A stretch of 64,000 nucleotides of DNA from Triglochin maritima (Eukaryota; Streptophyta; Magnoliopsida; Alismatales; Juncaginaceae), in assembly GCA_963682175.1 (NCBI GenBank), contig OY821771.1:38336201-38400200 (forward strand), read 5' to 3'. The position numbers and the translations under genes are program-made. Shown one piece after another: positions 34,822 through 47,916 of this stretch. Positions within the stretch are counted from its first letter, which is position 1, and each line of letters begins with the position of its first letter. The notes under the pieces were generated by a model, which saw only the letters and a program-made list of their open reading frames with translations, did no database searches and had not been told where the DNA came from.

Positions 34822-37800
34822 GTATGCAACTCTCCAGCTGTAAATAAATGATGTTGTTTCCAATTGACCCAATGATGCGAAGTGCAACTGACCATTTGCG
34901 ATTTCACAATAGATAAAAAATACAAATAATTTAGATAATCATTTGATATAGTTCATGATGCTCCAAATGCCAAAAAAAACATAATCTTTGACACAATGGA
35001 AATGGACATTTAGTGCTTATTTGTTCTTGCTAGAAAATTAGAAATGGAAGCCTTTTAAAATCTTATAAAACTTTAATATATTTTTTAATATAACATTTTC
35101 TCGTGTTTAGTGAATTTCAAAAAATTTAACCCAAGAACATGAGATCAGTTAATGAGTTGTGTAAGCTTCTGCATTTTGAAGTGCAATGTCAATTTTGTTG
35201 GTTGGTATTTTTTTCTCTTTCAAAATTGTGCCTGTTCTAGCAATACACACATCAGCCATTTGCTAGTAGTAGAAATGTAGAACACTTGGTTATAAACTTC
35301 ATTTACTAATTTTCAGGTACTAGATGGATCTTGGTATATGCCCCACGAGAACCGACACCCACTTCAGGAGTATCAGGTTCTGGATGTCTTGCCTCAACTA
35401 AACTCTTCATTCATTATTTCATTTTCCGTTTTTTAAACTTCAGCAGCAAAATTTATGAAATATATTTCAAGGAAAGAAGAATCCTATATTTATCTGCACT
35501 GCCCAATTTCTTTTGTCGGCTCGATGGATTGAAAAATCTTTAAAATTTAATTGAGACCTTGGAAAGAAAGTGGTCAACAGTACCCGGAATATATTACTTC
35601 ATGGTCGTTCAATCAATATTTTCTTAACTAGAGAGCAACATCCTATAGGCGTTACTGCTGTTTTAAGCCTTGTTAGGTCCTTTCTCATTGTCAGCTATTT
35701 TTTTCTCACAGGCTGCCCATATACCTGGTGCTCTCTTCTTTGACGTTGAAGGGATTATAGATCGTAAAACAGATGTAAGAGATATTTGTTTTATCCTTTT
35801 CTTGCCTCTTCATTTTTCTTTTCTGATGTTAGATTTCTGCATTGGTATCTTCTTTTTTTACTTGTGTTAATTTAATTAATATCCACCAGTTGCCTCATAT
35901 GTTGCCATCCGAGGAAGCTTTTTCAGCTGCTGTTTCTGCTCTGGGCATCAACAACGATGATGCTATCATTGTATACGATGGGAAGGGGCTTTACAGTGCT
36001 GCTCGTGTTTGGTGGTAAGTCATCTCCAGAGATCTCCTCGAGCTATTCAATACGGAAATATAAAGGCCCTTGAAAATCTATATCGTGTTTCTAGTAGAGG
36101 AATAGAGGATCGTCTTTTATGTCGTAATTTTTAGTAATCCCTGTGACACGTGCCTTTGCCTGATGACTGTGTGGTTTCTATGCTTTGCTGTGGTGGTACT
36201 TGAGGATGGGGATGTCAAATTCGCAGCACATGTTGACCGCTGGAAAACGTGTGTGGTGGGATAAGAGCATACATTATCCTTGTGATTCTATATTGCATTT
36301 ATCGCTTGTTTACGCATAGTTTGCATTCTATCATCCTGACCTTCTTATCTAATATACTGCAAACCTCATTCTTAGCCATTCTTTATTAGCTACCTTTTAT
36401 GACTATAATATATTAATATGTTTTTGATAATAAGGATGTTCCGAACGTTTGGGCATGATAAAGTTTGGGTTCTTGATGGCGGGTTTCCACGATGGTGTGC
36501 TTCAGAGTTTGTTGTTGGATCTGGTGACTCAGAAAATGCTATTCAGAAAGTTAATACTGCAAATGAAGCAGTATCTAAAGTCTATCAGGGATCCCAGGTA
36601 ATATTATTAGCAATCGTCTACCGAATGGTGATTTCTCCATTTTCTATGCTTTTCTTTAGGATCTGTATGGATTCCAAATGTAAAGCATTCTTGTCTTGGA
36701 AATTTCTGTACTTCTCCACTCCAATGGTAAACTTCCAGCCTGTTCCGTACTGGTAGGGATGAGTATTAGTGTTCTTGAAATGTTTTTATATAGGAGTTTT
36801 CATTGAAGATAACATATTTTCCAGCTTGTTCTGGTTCCAGTTTTAAGTATTTTATTTGCTCTTGACTTTTCTGTATTGTCTATTTGTCTAGTTTATTTAT
36901 TAGGCTACTCTAACTGAAATATCACAGATGTCAACTTATGTGGCTTGTTTTAGCTTTCCAAATCATAGTTAATGGTTGGTGACAATCTTACTACATATGA
37001 TAACAAAGGAAATGAGTAATTAAAAAAAAATCCTTAAGAAACCATGAGAGCTTTGATGGAAAACTTGAGATGTGAAAATTTTAGGCCAAAAGTAGTGGTT
37101 TATGATTCACAGATATCCTGCTACCTTATCCTTCTTCCATTTAGCATTTTGTAGGATCTAATCGGTATTGCTTCTGACATCCATTGTTTTAGTTGCTTCT
37201 AGGAATTTCTGTAGACAGATATATAAGTTACAGAGTTAATGTGACTCAGAACTACTGCTTCCTAACAGGTTGGTCCAAGCACATTTCAAGCAAAATTTCT
37301 TCCCAATTTTGTTTGGGACATTGCACAGGTAGGATTTCTTCTGCTTTTTGTTGTTTAATGCACTTTAGACATATAATACCTATTAAACAATAAGTCATGA
37401 CTCATGAGAGATTGAGTGAGATACATGATGGTTATTAAGGGAGGGATGCATATGAAAAAAAATGTGGCACCATTAAACCAATAGCTAAAAGAACTTGTCC
37501 TCTTGCTACTTATTAAGGTAACCATCTCCCTTTTTCATCTCTCTTGCTTTCCTCTTTTTGTTATGAATCCTAATTGGGAGGGTATATTGGTCTTTATCGT
37601 ACTAATATTAACTCTATTTTGAAGGAGTGACAAAATTAGATAGTTCTGAAGGGAAATATTGTTTGTCAAGTTCAAGGGATGTTCAAATTTTTAGCCTTTA
37701 GTTGATAGGATCGAACTATAATTTTCCCTACTTATAAGAATGTGGTCGTTGTTCTATTTTGTTGAATCATCTATTCCTGTGCACTTCTACACTTATGCTA

Positions 37801-39720
37801 GAATATGATGCATTATCTACAATTTTACTCCCAAGTATCCATATAAACTTGAAGTGTATTCATGTTTCAGGTGAAGCAAAATATTGATGACCAAAAATAT
37901 CAACATGTTGATGCACGATCTAAGGCTAGGTATTGTACTTACCCGCACTGTTTTGATACAAAGATCGATATGTGAATCTAGATCATCTTTATACACTTGA
38001 TATGGGTCAAATTCAGGATGGAGAATAAATGTAGCTGTAGACCTTCTTGTCCTTCATGACTGTTTGAGTAATATCTTCTTTAGTAAACCAGGGTTAGCAT
38101 AATTGACTCCATCTTTGCAACTTCTGATAATTTGTTGACTGAACTTCACTATAAAGTCTACAATCGAGCCTGAGATCTTATTTATAGCTTATCTCTATAT
38201 TGGCTTCAAATTAGTTTTTTGCATACTCATTGAGATCAAGATAGTTGTCAGATAGTTATACCAGAATAATGAGAATACTCAAGTGTTGAGTGCAGTTTAA
38301 TACAGTGATGGTCATACTGGCTTAAGCTTCGGTTTACTTGATTAGGTTGCAGACTTGCAGTGTGCTTCACCTTTTGATTTTAATATTTTAAGTTGTGAAT
38401 GAGTTAAACAAAATCAATCGATTCGGTATCTACCAGAGCACTTCTATATGTGTAGTACTTGATATCCCGGCATCTTGACTATGAACTGGAAACGTTGCTA
38501 GATATGACAAATACTGTTATCTGAAGAGAGAGAGAAATTATGTTGGAAATTATTTGCTAAAAATACTTATGATGCATTAGGTTTGACGGTGTAGCTCCTG
38601 AACCTAGAAAGGGCATAAAAAGTGGTCATATCCCTGGTACCAAATGTGTTCCTTTTACCAAGGTATGATGCTTATGTTTCCCCCCTTTTATTCATCATTT
38701 TTATATCATTTGCGGTAACTGATTTCTTTATTGTTTCTGCACAATTGATATCCCCTTAAATTGGATGGTCTCTATTAAGTAGCGGTGTTACTGAAATTTC
38801 ATTAACGATCTAAGTACTTTTTGCTGGCTGGACAAATTTAGTTATTTCCTTGTACATCTATGGATTTGTTTATTTGATTATGTGTATAACAGCATATGGA
38901 CTTGTTGGTGATAAGGCATAATCATACGTGTGTACACATATCCATCTCCCTAAATTGACAGTTCCCAACAATGATGCCTCATTGTTATGCACAATTTTGT
39001 AGTATCATGTTTCCATATGCTACTTTATCTTTTCGTGGTGAACGCAAACTAGTTTCTGCTATACCCAGAGTACCTTAGTCCATTTCCAGTTGTACCAACT
39101 TTAAAACCTTGTTGGGCTTTCTTAGGATTTCTTGATGATGAAACTCATGGTTTGTTCACACGTTGCATATTGCATATGAAACTTGTTCCATATGTTTTAT
39201 GGACTGATATATCTCTCTATAGGTGCTGGACAGCTCACATATGCTGCTGCCTGCAAGTGAGCTTGCTAAGCAGTTTCACTCTGGAGGTGACTAAAGTGGT
39301 TTAGCTTTCTTGTGCTCACTTTCTTAATTTACTCTTGCAATCAATTCATGTGATTAAACTTTCCATCATTTTTTGACACCTTTTACCTTAGTTTGGGGTC
39401 TGCTCTGAACTTAGTTAATAAACACTATACATTCATGCAGTTCATATGAGGCTGATTCTGAGCAAAATCCTTTTGTTGACATGTGCTCATGCAGGCATAT
39501 CTTTGGACCGCCCCATCATTCTCTCTTGCGGCACTGGTGTCACCGCATGCATAATTGGACTTGTAGGGGAACTTTGGTAACTTGCTCTAGATTGCCAAGA
39601 ACATCGGCAGATGATTTATCAATATTTTTGCAGGGTCTCCATCGCCTTAGCAAGACCGATGTTCCTGTCTACGACGGTTCTTGGACGGAATGGGCAATAC
39701 AGAACGGCTTGCTGGATTAA
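34351..39720 (+). CDS. 3-mercaptopyruvate/thiosulfate sulfurtransferase (two rhodanese domains)
   Basis: Eleven exons join cleanly: 34351-34443, 35317-35376, 35712-35774, 35890-36014, 36435-36597, 37269-37328, 37871-37929, 38581-38662, 39223-39286, 39495-39562 and 39634-39720, about 307 residues. The N-terminal inactive rhodanese domain holds HIPGALFFDVEGI and VYDGKGLYSAARVWW. The C-terminal domain holds HVDARSKARFDG, GHIPGTKCVPF and the active-site loop CGTGVTA with Cys268, the pattern of mercaptopyruvate sulfurtransferases. The enzyme moves sulfur from 3-mercaptopyruvate (or thiosulfate) to cyanide or other thiophiles. It matches Arabidopsis STR1/STR2. The protein starts MASAIEEIV directly before the domain, with no transit peptide, so a cytosolic form is likely. 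An intron in the 5' leader (about 34169-34306) is possible. A SINE-like insertion lies in intron 1. Confidence 0.94.
34740..35008 (-). mobile_element. SINE-like retroelement, copy 2, with 18-bp target duplication
   Basis: The segment lies in intron 1 of the sulfurtransferase and is flanked by the perfect 18-bp direct repeat tttagtgcttatttgttc (34722-34739 and 35009-35026). Target duplications of this length are typical of LINE/SINE retrotransposition. On the minus strand one end reads 'gggagcctcttttgaggcaccggg', which resembles the 3' region of Au-type plant SINEs, although I see no tRNA-like head. It matches the split repeat at 172-1425. It contains a run of 32 G on the plus strand (34789-34820). 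Confidence 0.68.
34789..34820 (+). repeat. Homopolymer run of 32 G
   Basis: An uninterrupted run of G inside the SINE-like element. The other copy of this repeat lacks it. Such runs can form quadruplexes and are error-prone in sequencing, so its length may not be exact. Confidence 0.85.
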
Positions 39721-40873
39721 AATTTCCACATCAAAATGAGGATTCAGAACCATGGAATTGCCGTGAGTGAATAATCTTGGAAAGGTATTTACATGGAGCA
39801 GCGATAACTTCAAACATCTCAGGAGATTGTGATTTATGGCCAATTTTCAAATGTCTTTCTGAATGTTGAATTCTTGAATCTACTAGCTCTTGGATATTAT
39901 GTTCTAAATTATTTGTATATTTTATGATGTAAACAACATACTCGTCACATTGTAAAAATATAACGGTTGCCTATATTGTTGTTATTTTTAAGTATGGAGG
40001 TAATTACCTAAGAAGTATACAGTATCAGAAAGAGCAACATGTCCACCGTTCTTGTGATCAAAACTTACATTAAATCTTGTTGTAGTATGATTCTTTGAGA
40101 ATATCTTTTACTGGGGACTTGTTCGAAACTTCTGTGTACGGATCTCAGGGTTATTCCAATAGTTGAACTGGCTCATGTTAGATGTCAAATTTTTTTATTC
40201 CAATGAGTCAAAATAAAGTATTTTTTGACATTTAGGATTCAACTATCTTATTTATTCTGAAGTGGTTAACAATTGGAAACCATCATCATTACTACATGGA
40301 CGTGAAATTTCTTATGTGGACACCCTCAACAATCACCCCCTAATCCTATTTATTGATATCGTCAACAAACATCCTAGCGGTCGAACACATCTCGGCCTGG
40401 GACAAGACACTGTGGTTCCATTTGGAATTCCAACTTTTAAAAGTTTAACATCTCAAATAGTCAAATGTAGTGTTTTTGCAATAAAATTTTCAACTGTAAT
40501 TTACTCAAATTCCGACGTCTAGTATAAATCCGGACACCAAAAACTAAATATTCGATCATTAGCACCTATTTATATGTACGTACCCACTAGCCTTTGAAAT
40601 ATTCCATAAATTACCCAAGTGGCCAAAAATTGTTGCCGTAATTTTTTTATATAAAAAAATTACGGAAATTGTTGTCCTTAAACGTCCCCAACGAGTAATC
40701 GAGTAAGAATAAAACATGCAACAACATAAACCACCGAATCATATCAACAGGCGTAGTGTGAATATGTCGAAAGCTGCGGGTAAATATGCAAGAACACCAA
40801 CCATATCATTAATTATATCAACTGAACATCAACTACGGTCCTCTGTTGTTGTTCGACAGCCACTTCTACATAC
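39721..40873. other. Spacer between sulfurtransferase and TWINKLE paralogue
   Basis: The first 250 bp are the likely 3' untranslated region of the sulfurtransferase. The rest is AT-rich and includes the promoter of the next gene. No repeat or gene was recognised. Confidence 0.5.
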
Positions 40874-43800
40874 ATGGACATCCCGTTGAAGTTGAACCAC
40901 TCTCTCCCACGCTCCAGATTCCTCAATTCCATCTTCCGACGCCGACCCATCTCCGCAACCCTCCCGGACAGCCCCCAAACGACGCCCGCGAGAGGTAATT
41001 CCGTTAAAAATTCGATCTTTAACCCTTCTGTCTGTGGTTGTAAAATATGATATTTTAGGTTTGGTTGGTGGAGTGGAAGGGGAGGTTTTTGGGAAAGATC
41101 GGCTCAATTTGTTGAAGTGGAAGCTGGAGGAGGAAGGGATTCGATGCGATTCTTTGGTTCCGGGGAAGTACTCCACCACCATTTGCCCCAAGGTGTGCTT
41201 TGACTCTGTTAACCGAACTCGATTATGCTTGGGTTTTCACATTTTGAAGAGACCCTTATCCGGTTGTTGGTGCCTTGCATGTTGTTGATAATAGTCTCAC
41301 ATTGAACAATTCAGAGTTTCCTTGTAACTCGAAAGATCACGAGTTACTTCAATTGTTATCAATTGGTTTTGAGTTGGATACTCACACTTTAATACTCCGT
41401 GAATGGACTATTGACGTGATTTATTTCATTTCTGAACCCCTATAAGATTATGTGGATTCGGACATGAAAGATGATTGGATACATGGTTTGGTATTATTGT
41501 GAGAGGGATAGTGTATGTCGATTTTAAGGCTTAAACATGGGTATCTGATATGTAATTTTACCAAGCATAAATAACCTTGTAAATTAGGCAACATGTTAGC
41601 AATATATTTGGAATCGCTGATTAAAAATATGAAGTAACCATGAGATAGCCATAGGTTTTTTGTCTTTTTTTTTGTTTCCTGATTTCTTATGTACATAGAT
41701 AATTATATGTTTGGTCTTAAAACACCACAGTCGCTGTCTTTTTTTTAGTTGATTGGTCACTGTTTATGAAGATTAACATTTAGACCTCTTTTAAATTAAC
41801 ATCTATACCTCTGATAAGCATGTGCTTGGAAGACCTTTGAGAGTAATGAATCCTCAGGGAACCTTTATGCTGTAGTCTTGCTTGCATTTGCATGGAGGTT
41901 GGACTCATCATTTATTTATAACAATTAATTTAAACAAGACTCATCAGTTGTATATGGTTTTACCTTGTAAGTCATTTTGTTTTCCTTAATATTTGTTGTA
42001 TCATGTACTGTAACTATAGAAAAACTTCAATTTTGATTTTGAGCAATGTATGCATTTCGACATCAGTGTGGAGGAGGGCAAGGAAAGCAAAGGAACTTTT
42101 CTCTCTTCATCCGTGAAGATCTGTAAGCTATGTTGCCTCTTTGTTATTCTTCTTTCAAAATGAAGTTTCCACTCTTTGTACCATTCAAGATTTAGCAACC
42201 AGCTTTGTAATCCTCTTACTTGTTTTCAAATTACATAGGGAACTGGCCATGTGGTCATGCTTTAGCGATCAATGTGCATGGCGAGGACACGTTATGGTAT
42301 CATCTAATTTTAGTTGATTGTTGTAATAGTCAAACGGTGTTCTTGAGAATGTAACATTTCTGATTTGCTATCATTTGTTTTCAGATCCCTAACATGAAAC
42401 GCGCAGATTCTGAAGCAACTCGAAATGTGGAAGTCAATGCCAATAAAACAAGCACCGAGAAGGTGGTCAAGCTTGAATTCCCCTAATGAAATATAACCTG
42501 AGTTGAATCTATGAAAGCTACTGGATTTAATAATTTAATCGTCTATAAGTTGGAGAAAGCAGCTTACAATAGGAGTTACGATATGGATAATTTGAATTTG
42601 GCCAACATTTAAACAGATACATTAGAATGTTCGAGGCCAACAACACTTTTACTATCTTTCTATTGCTTGTATGTAGGCATTTAGCGAGAGTGGTTTAAAT
42701 GGTGTTTTGAGGAATCAAAGTATGAATTCCAAAGGGTACAGAATTATAACTGTGGAGAGTCTCAGGCTTGAGCCATTGTGTGCAAAGGTAATTCATTGCT
42801 TCATAAATTGCCAATAGTAGATTCACTTTATGTTCAGCTTTTCAGTAGCATTTTCTTCCAGCACTTTGAAGAATGACTATGCCATTTTGAATCTTCTAGC
42901 TCCAAAATAATGATGTGATTCACTAAAAGTCTATAACTGCTCCCCTCGCTCTCTGAGTATTGGACATCTGGAGTGCATTTACCTCCTGGTGACCGCTGTT
43001 TTTGTTCTTGGTTTCCACAGCTAATAGAATTCTTTTCTGAGAGAAGGATATCACTAAAAACTTTACAGAGAAATGGAGTTATGAAGCGTAGACACAAGGA
43101 CCAGGTTTGGTGCAATTACTTTAACTTTGCCAAAGTGTTATGATCTAAGTACTTGTTTTATACAGATCATCATCACATTCCCTTACAGAAGAAATGGGGT
43201 GCTTATCAGTTGCAAGTACAGAACTATCGAGAAAAAATTTTGGCAGGTCCTTGGGTAGTTACCATTTTCTTAGACATTTGTGGATCACAAACATACAGTT
43301 TTATCTTGCAATACGTACTGCATTTTCTACTCAGATAGTCACATGCATCCCTAGCTGTTAACGTAATATTTGTTTATCAGGAAAGGCATACTGAGAAGAT
43401 ATTTTATGGAATTGATGACATAAAGCAAGCAAGCAATGTTATAATTGTAATTTCTCTGGCCATCACCTTGCTTAACTGATCAAGTGCATGCAATATTTGT
43501 TTGGCTTTTGGAGTTTTGGTGTCCCGCCTTTGCTATCATGGTTATGGTTACCCTGGTTTCTGTTTTCGAGCCAGAAGGGTGGCGGCCTGGATTTCTATTC
43601 TCATTGGGGAATTTTTTAAAGAGAAATGATTCTACATTCGATATCGTTGAACTATTTCAGCGTCATGCCCAAACTCTTTCATTCTCTAATTTTTATTTTG
43701 GATCATTGTAGGTTGAGGGTGAAGTTGACAAACTCTCAATGGAAGAGGCTGGCTTTCAAAATTGCATCAGTGTTCCAAATGGTGCACCCCAGAAAGCCTC

Positions 43801-44689
43801 AAACAAAGATGTTCCCAGTGAGGAAGAGGTCTGCATCAATGTTACAATTTCATGTTTGACAAATAATTTGCATATTCAGTTGCATGTGCAAACATACATG
43901 TAACAAGTACAATGTGCATATACATACACACTACATACATATAAATCTAGTCACTACCGCATATATTCCTTTTCCTTGTAAGCAGATAAAGAAAAGGGCA
44001 TCATCATTCTATAGCCATTGTGATATTTTTGTTCTGTAATTCGTGAAGCTAGGACAGGAATTTCCAATACTTCCACAACTGCAAAGAATATTTAGAAAAG
44101 GTACGTTGATTATCAACAAGTTTCCCAGGTTGCTTATTTTGTGTTTCTTTCAAATAAAAAAATAATCTCTCTTTAAAAAAATTCGGCCATGAATTACACT
44201 ATCCTAATGCTGTGCATGTCGTTATCAGGTTTCGCGTATCATTCTTGCAACGGATGGAGATCCACCTGGCCAAGCCTTAGCTGAAGAACTCGCAAAACGT
44301 CTCGGTGCAGAAAGGTTTTGATATTGCATTATTTATCCGCATAATGTGGAATTTTTGTCCAAACATTCGGTCTCATGATGTTCTACTGCTAATCTCTTAA
44401 TATTTCCCGGCCAAACAAGTAGATGCTGGAGAGTGAGATGGCCAAAAATGAACGACGCCGAAGTTTGCAAGGATGCAAATCAGGTTAGATATGCTCTTAA
44501 GTTAAAGCAAAATTTTATCTAAAAATTTGATTATCTGAAAGAAATAAAATGTGCAAGCTACTGTTGCCAATAATTTAAAAAAAATAATCACATCGACTCT
44601 GTCTAAACTCTGGTGTTTAGGTGCTAGTATGTCTGGGTGCAGATGCTTTGAGGGACGTGATCATGAACGCTGAACCATGGCTTCAGTGA
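40874..44689 (+). CDS. Primase/Toprim-only TWINKLE paralogue
   Basis: Fourteen exons give an uninterrupted frame of about 389 residues: 40874-40994, 41059-41192, 42067-42122, 42239-42296, 42385-42462, 42677-42787, 43021-43104, 43166-43246, 43381-43446, 43712-43828, 44053-44100, 44229-44314, 44423-44483 and 44621-44689. They correspond one to one with the first part of the full-length gene at 50371. An Arg/Ser-rich N terminus (MDIPLKLNHSLPRSRF) looks like an organelle transit peptide. The zinc-binding region keeps ICPKCGGG and WSCFSDQCAW; the first cysteine pair is altered (RCDSLVPGK for CGVCKTGQ). The Toprim fold shows VEGEVDKLSMEEAG and ILATDGDPPGQALAEEL. The protein stops at NAEPWLQ, exactly where the helicase would begin, and no RecA-like domain follows. 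Arabidopsis also has a truncated TWINKLE paralogue (At1g30660) beside TWINKLE (At1g30680). A primase or regulatory role in organelle DNA replication is inference. Confidence 0.9.
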
Positions 44690-45224
44690 CTAACAAACCA
44701 TTCAGAGCTTTCAACAAGTAGTCTTTATCATTGCTTCTAAAAATTCGTTTAACGGATTTTCTTTTCTTCTTCTCGTTGGGTATATTTGTTATATTTGCAC
44801 AAGTGAAAATTTGAAATGAAAGCCTGGAAATATAGGCCAAGATTTTCAGGAACAATTTATGAAAGCGAAAAGGATCTGCAGAATCACATGAAACCTATAT
44901 ATGTTAAGTGTATCGGTGTGTTAATTTCAACAAGAAATTCAAATCGTTACCGGATAGGTAACCATAAGGTCAGAACGTCTGTTATATTGCTTCTGCATTC
45001 TGATCGGTAGGGCAATTTTTCACCAAAATACCACTGGCGCCCACTACAAAATACAAATATAATCAATAAGAGGACCAATGCTACATAAATTAATTAATAT
45101 TAACATAGAAAAATACCATAAACAAGTTTATGCCACCAAAGATTGCTTAAAAAACAACTTCATCTCTGTTATGAAAATGAACTTTTGCAATAAGATAAGG
45201 AATGAACTTTTGCAATAAGATAAG

Positions 45225-45978
45225 TAATGGAGAATCTGGTAAAATGTCCAACTTCTTTTTAGTAAAAAAATATATATTAGGGGACGTCCGCTGGAGCCCC
45301 ACACGGGGGAGGCGTCTGGTTTAGACGCTCCTGTGTTTTTTAAATAAAAAACCTAAAAATTATACGGTGTGTTATCTCAAATTATTTCATGTTCCGTTCC
45401 AATATTTTTGGTATTAATGAGGTGGATTATAATTAGTTTTTTTGTAAATCGAGAAGGTTACCAAATACCACCTTGACGGGCGGTCAGGGGAAACATTTTT
45501 GGATCTTGAAATTTTTGGATATGGAAATTTTTGGATCTTTATTACTTACAAAAAAAAAAATTGTAATCCAACCCGTTACCACCGAAATCTTGCAACGGAA
45601 CCTCAAATAATTTGAGATAACACACCGTATAAATTTAAGATTTTTTTTAATTTTTTTTGGACGGACGTCTGCAACAGACATAGGGGGCTGGGGCTGGGTA
45701 ACCCCCCCCCCCCATACACACACACACGGGGGAGGCGTCATAGCCAAACACCCCGTCCAAATTTTATTTTATTTTAATATTCATGTGATTTAGACGTTTC
45801 GTCGGATATTTTCATGGTGTTGGTACTGGTAAAATGAGGAAAACGTAAACAGAATCTTTAGTTTAAGAGACGAGACGAAATGTGTGTTAAAAGAATTGTG
45901 AAGAACAAAATTGTAATTAAACGAACGATTTAAATAATTTTGGGACAATAAATAGTGATTCCCGTGAAAAACGAAAGG
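45225..45978. mobile_element. Palindrome-rich element Q1, left end truncated
   Basis: Its right part (about 45790-45978) matches the right end of element Q3 (49060-49237): both contain 'tggtgttggtact', a 'gagacgagacga'-like segment and a terminal 'tttaa...ttttgg' region. Its left edge matches the 'gaatctggtaaaat' motif inside Q2 and Q3. It carries gacgtc/gacgcc-rich arms around a C/G run near 45700. No coding capacity. Confidence 0.55.
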
Positions 45979-46074
45979 AGAGAGACAAAATCATCTCACG
46001 AGCGTCCACTTTCTTTGTTGATGATTTACATATTTGGCATTTATATAACTTTAAAAAAGTGTAATGCTGTCCCA

Positions 46075-46500
46075 AAAAACAACGTTTTTTTCAACTGCAA
46101 AAAAAATTTGAATTGCTAAACATCGTCCCAAAATTACTTAAATCGTCCCTTGAAATTACCATTTTGCCTTTCCCTCGTTTCTACTGCTATAACGCGACAT
46201 TTTACCCTCCTATCACACATCTCTCTTCATATTCCTCTTATAATCATAAAAAATAATGTTTTGGAGGTCAGTAATGAACCAACGGACGCCCCAGTGTACT
46301 CGAATCTGGTAAAATATCTAACATCTTTTTAATAAAATAATAATAAAAAATAATAAAAAATTACGGGCGTCCGACGGAGCCACCCCCACGTAGGAGGGGG
46401 CGTCTGGCTAAGACGCCTTCCCCATGGGGGTGGCGTTTTACCCAGACGCCTTACCCATCGGGGATGCGTTTTACCCAGACGTTCCGCCCATGGGACAGGC
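46075..46500. mobile_element. Palindrome-rich element Q2, right end truncated
   Basis: The left terminus 'aattgctaaacatcgtccc' and the following 270 bp closely match the left part of element Q3 (47917 onward), including 'ctgctataacgcgacatttt' and the 'aataataaaaaataataaaa' linker. The GC-rich array of 'gacgcc...ccatggggg...gcgtc' palindromes is cut off near 46500. No coding capacity. Confidence 0.6.
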
Positions 46501-47250
46501 TAATTTCGATATCGGAATTAGAAGGAATTGGTTGTTTCGAAGTGTTAGATTTCGATTGTTGTGATCACTTACTTGTAAAGAGCTCAAAATTAGTGTACTT
46601 CCTCCGCTAATATTGACTTTATGACTTTTAAAATGCTAATTTGATATCGGAATTAGGAGGAATTGGTTGTTTCGAAGTGTTAGATTTCGATTGTTGTGAT
46701 CACTTACTTGTAAAGAGCTCAAAATTAGTGTACTTCCTCCGCTAATATTGAGTAGTCGTTTATTCCAGTTTAGTTGGTTAGTTTCACTTTTAAACCAGAG
46801 ATTAGTGGAAATCATAAAAAATGTGGGATTAAACTTGAGTAGAAGCAGTGAGCACCTTGTTATTGACTCAGACCATAGTTGTGAATGTGAATTATAAGTG
46901 AAGGTCTTCATCATTATGATCATTTGTGGCGATTTAAGCATAAACGCTAAAACCTCCAATTGCTTGCCGGAGTATGCCTCATGCTTAAACCATATTTGCC
47001 TTTCTTAGTGTTACTACCTCCTGCTAATAGTGAGTAGCTTTGTATGCCAATGCATTAGGTTAGTTTTGCCCAAACTAGAGTTCAGTTGAAATCGTGAGCT
47101 ATGTATTGAACTTAGGTAAAAGCATCTTTATTGTGGATACACCCTGATCCGAACCCGTCCTCAGATCCATGTCCATCATCAGCACTTGATGAGTTTTCTT
47201 CAATCAAGCCATAATTGTGAATGTAGAATCCCCTTATAAGCAGTGGAATA
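46499..47250. repeat. Direct duplication in the inter-TWINKLE spacer
   Basis: A segment of about 115 bp starting 'gctaattt.gatatcggaatta' occurs at 46499-46614 and again at 46635-46749, almost identical. A diverged third relative follows at about 47005-47250 ('cctgctaatagtgagtagc', then 'cataattgtgaatgt'). The copies differ enough to imply at least two duplication events of different age. Confidence 0.65.
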
Positions 47251-47457
47251 CGATTTTTTCTTCATTTGTTGACGTTGCCTTTAGTAGTAGCTTGTGCACT
47301 AGTACGATGTATTTTTGTGAAAATTTCTAGTTTATTTATTGCTTTTATTTGAATGACATAATTATAGAAGGAAATTTGATAAAGCTTACCAACTAACTTT
47401 CTAAACCCATTTGACATCGTTTCTGTGACTTTGAATTTTTAATTGTTTCAGTTAGCT

Positions 47458-47652
47458 TGTTTTCTTATTATTGCAGAGCTGGATAAATTATTGGAAGATG
47501 CACCCTTGCCGTTTATGATGCAGCATGCAGCCAAAATTGTAGCTCTTCGAAAGAGAGTTTCTGCACTTAACTCACTATTGACATCAATACAACGCCGCAT
47601 TGACAAAATCAATCTCTTAATTTCAACAAGTGACCCTCATTGTAATACTTGA
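47458..47652 (+). pseudogene. Orphan terminal exon of unknown gene
   Basis: After a pyrimidine tract and acceptor ('tattattgcag', near 47476) the frame reads ELDKLLEDAPLPFMMQH, then AAKIVALRKRVSALN and a short amphipathic tail before a TGA at 47650-47652. The composition is that of a real coiled-coil C terminus, with no stop or odd codons. I did not find matching upstream exons in the spacer, so this looks like a stranded or captured last exon. I do not recognise the family. Confidence 0.4.
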
Positions 47653-47916
47653 TCGTTAGCAATCACTACGAAAAGCATATATTCTCTAATTTATTTACCT
47701 GCTAGCATTTCTATTGTGTTTATTATGATTCCTGTACTTATGGTGCATAAAGGTGCATAGCTAAGAGAAGTACACCTATACTTTGTAACGACTTGAAAAT
47801 GGGAAACATCATTTATCCTATCTTTGTATCCTTCTCAATGGATCTAGGATCTAGGATAATACAATCAATACTTTATTCTTCTATTCTGATAGTTTCTAGC
47901 ATCCCTTAAAAAACTG

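Noticed and set aside
34575..34925. Minus-strand frame with a proline run
   Set aside because: The prolines are the complement of the 32-G homopolymer in a SINE-like insertion.
40829..41191. 120-codon minus-strand frame over the start of the TWINKLE paralogue
   Set aside because: Antisense shadow; it runs through an intron and its junctions, while the plus strand gives a consistent spliced protein.
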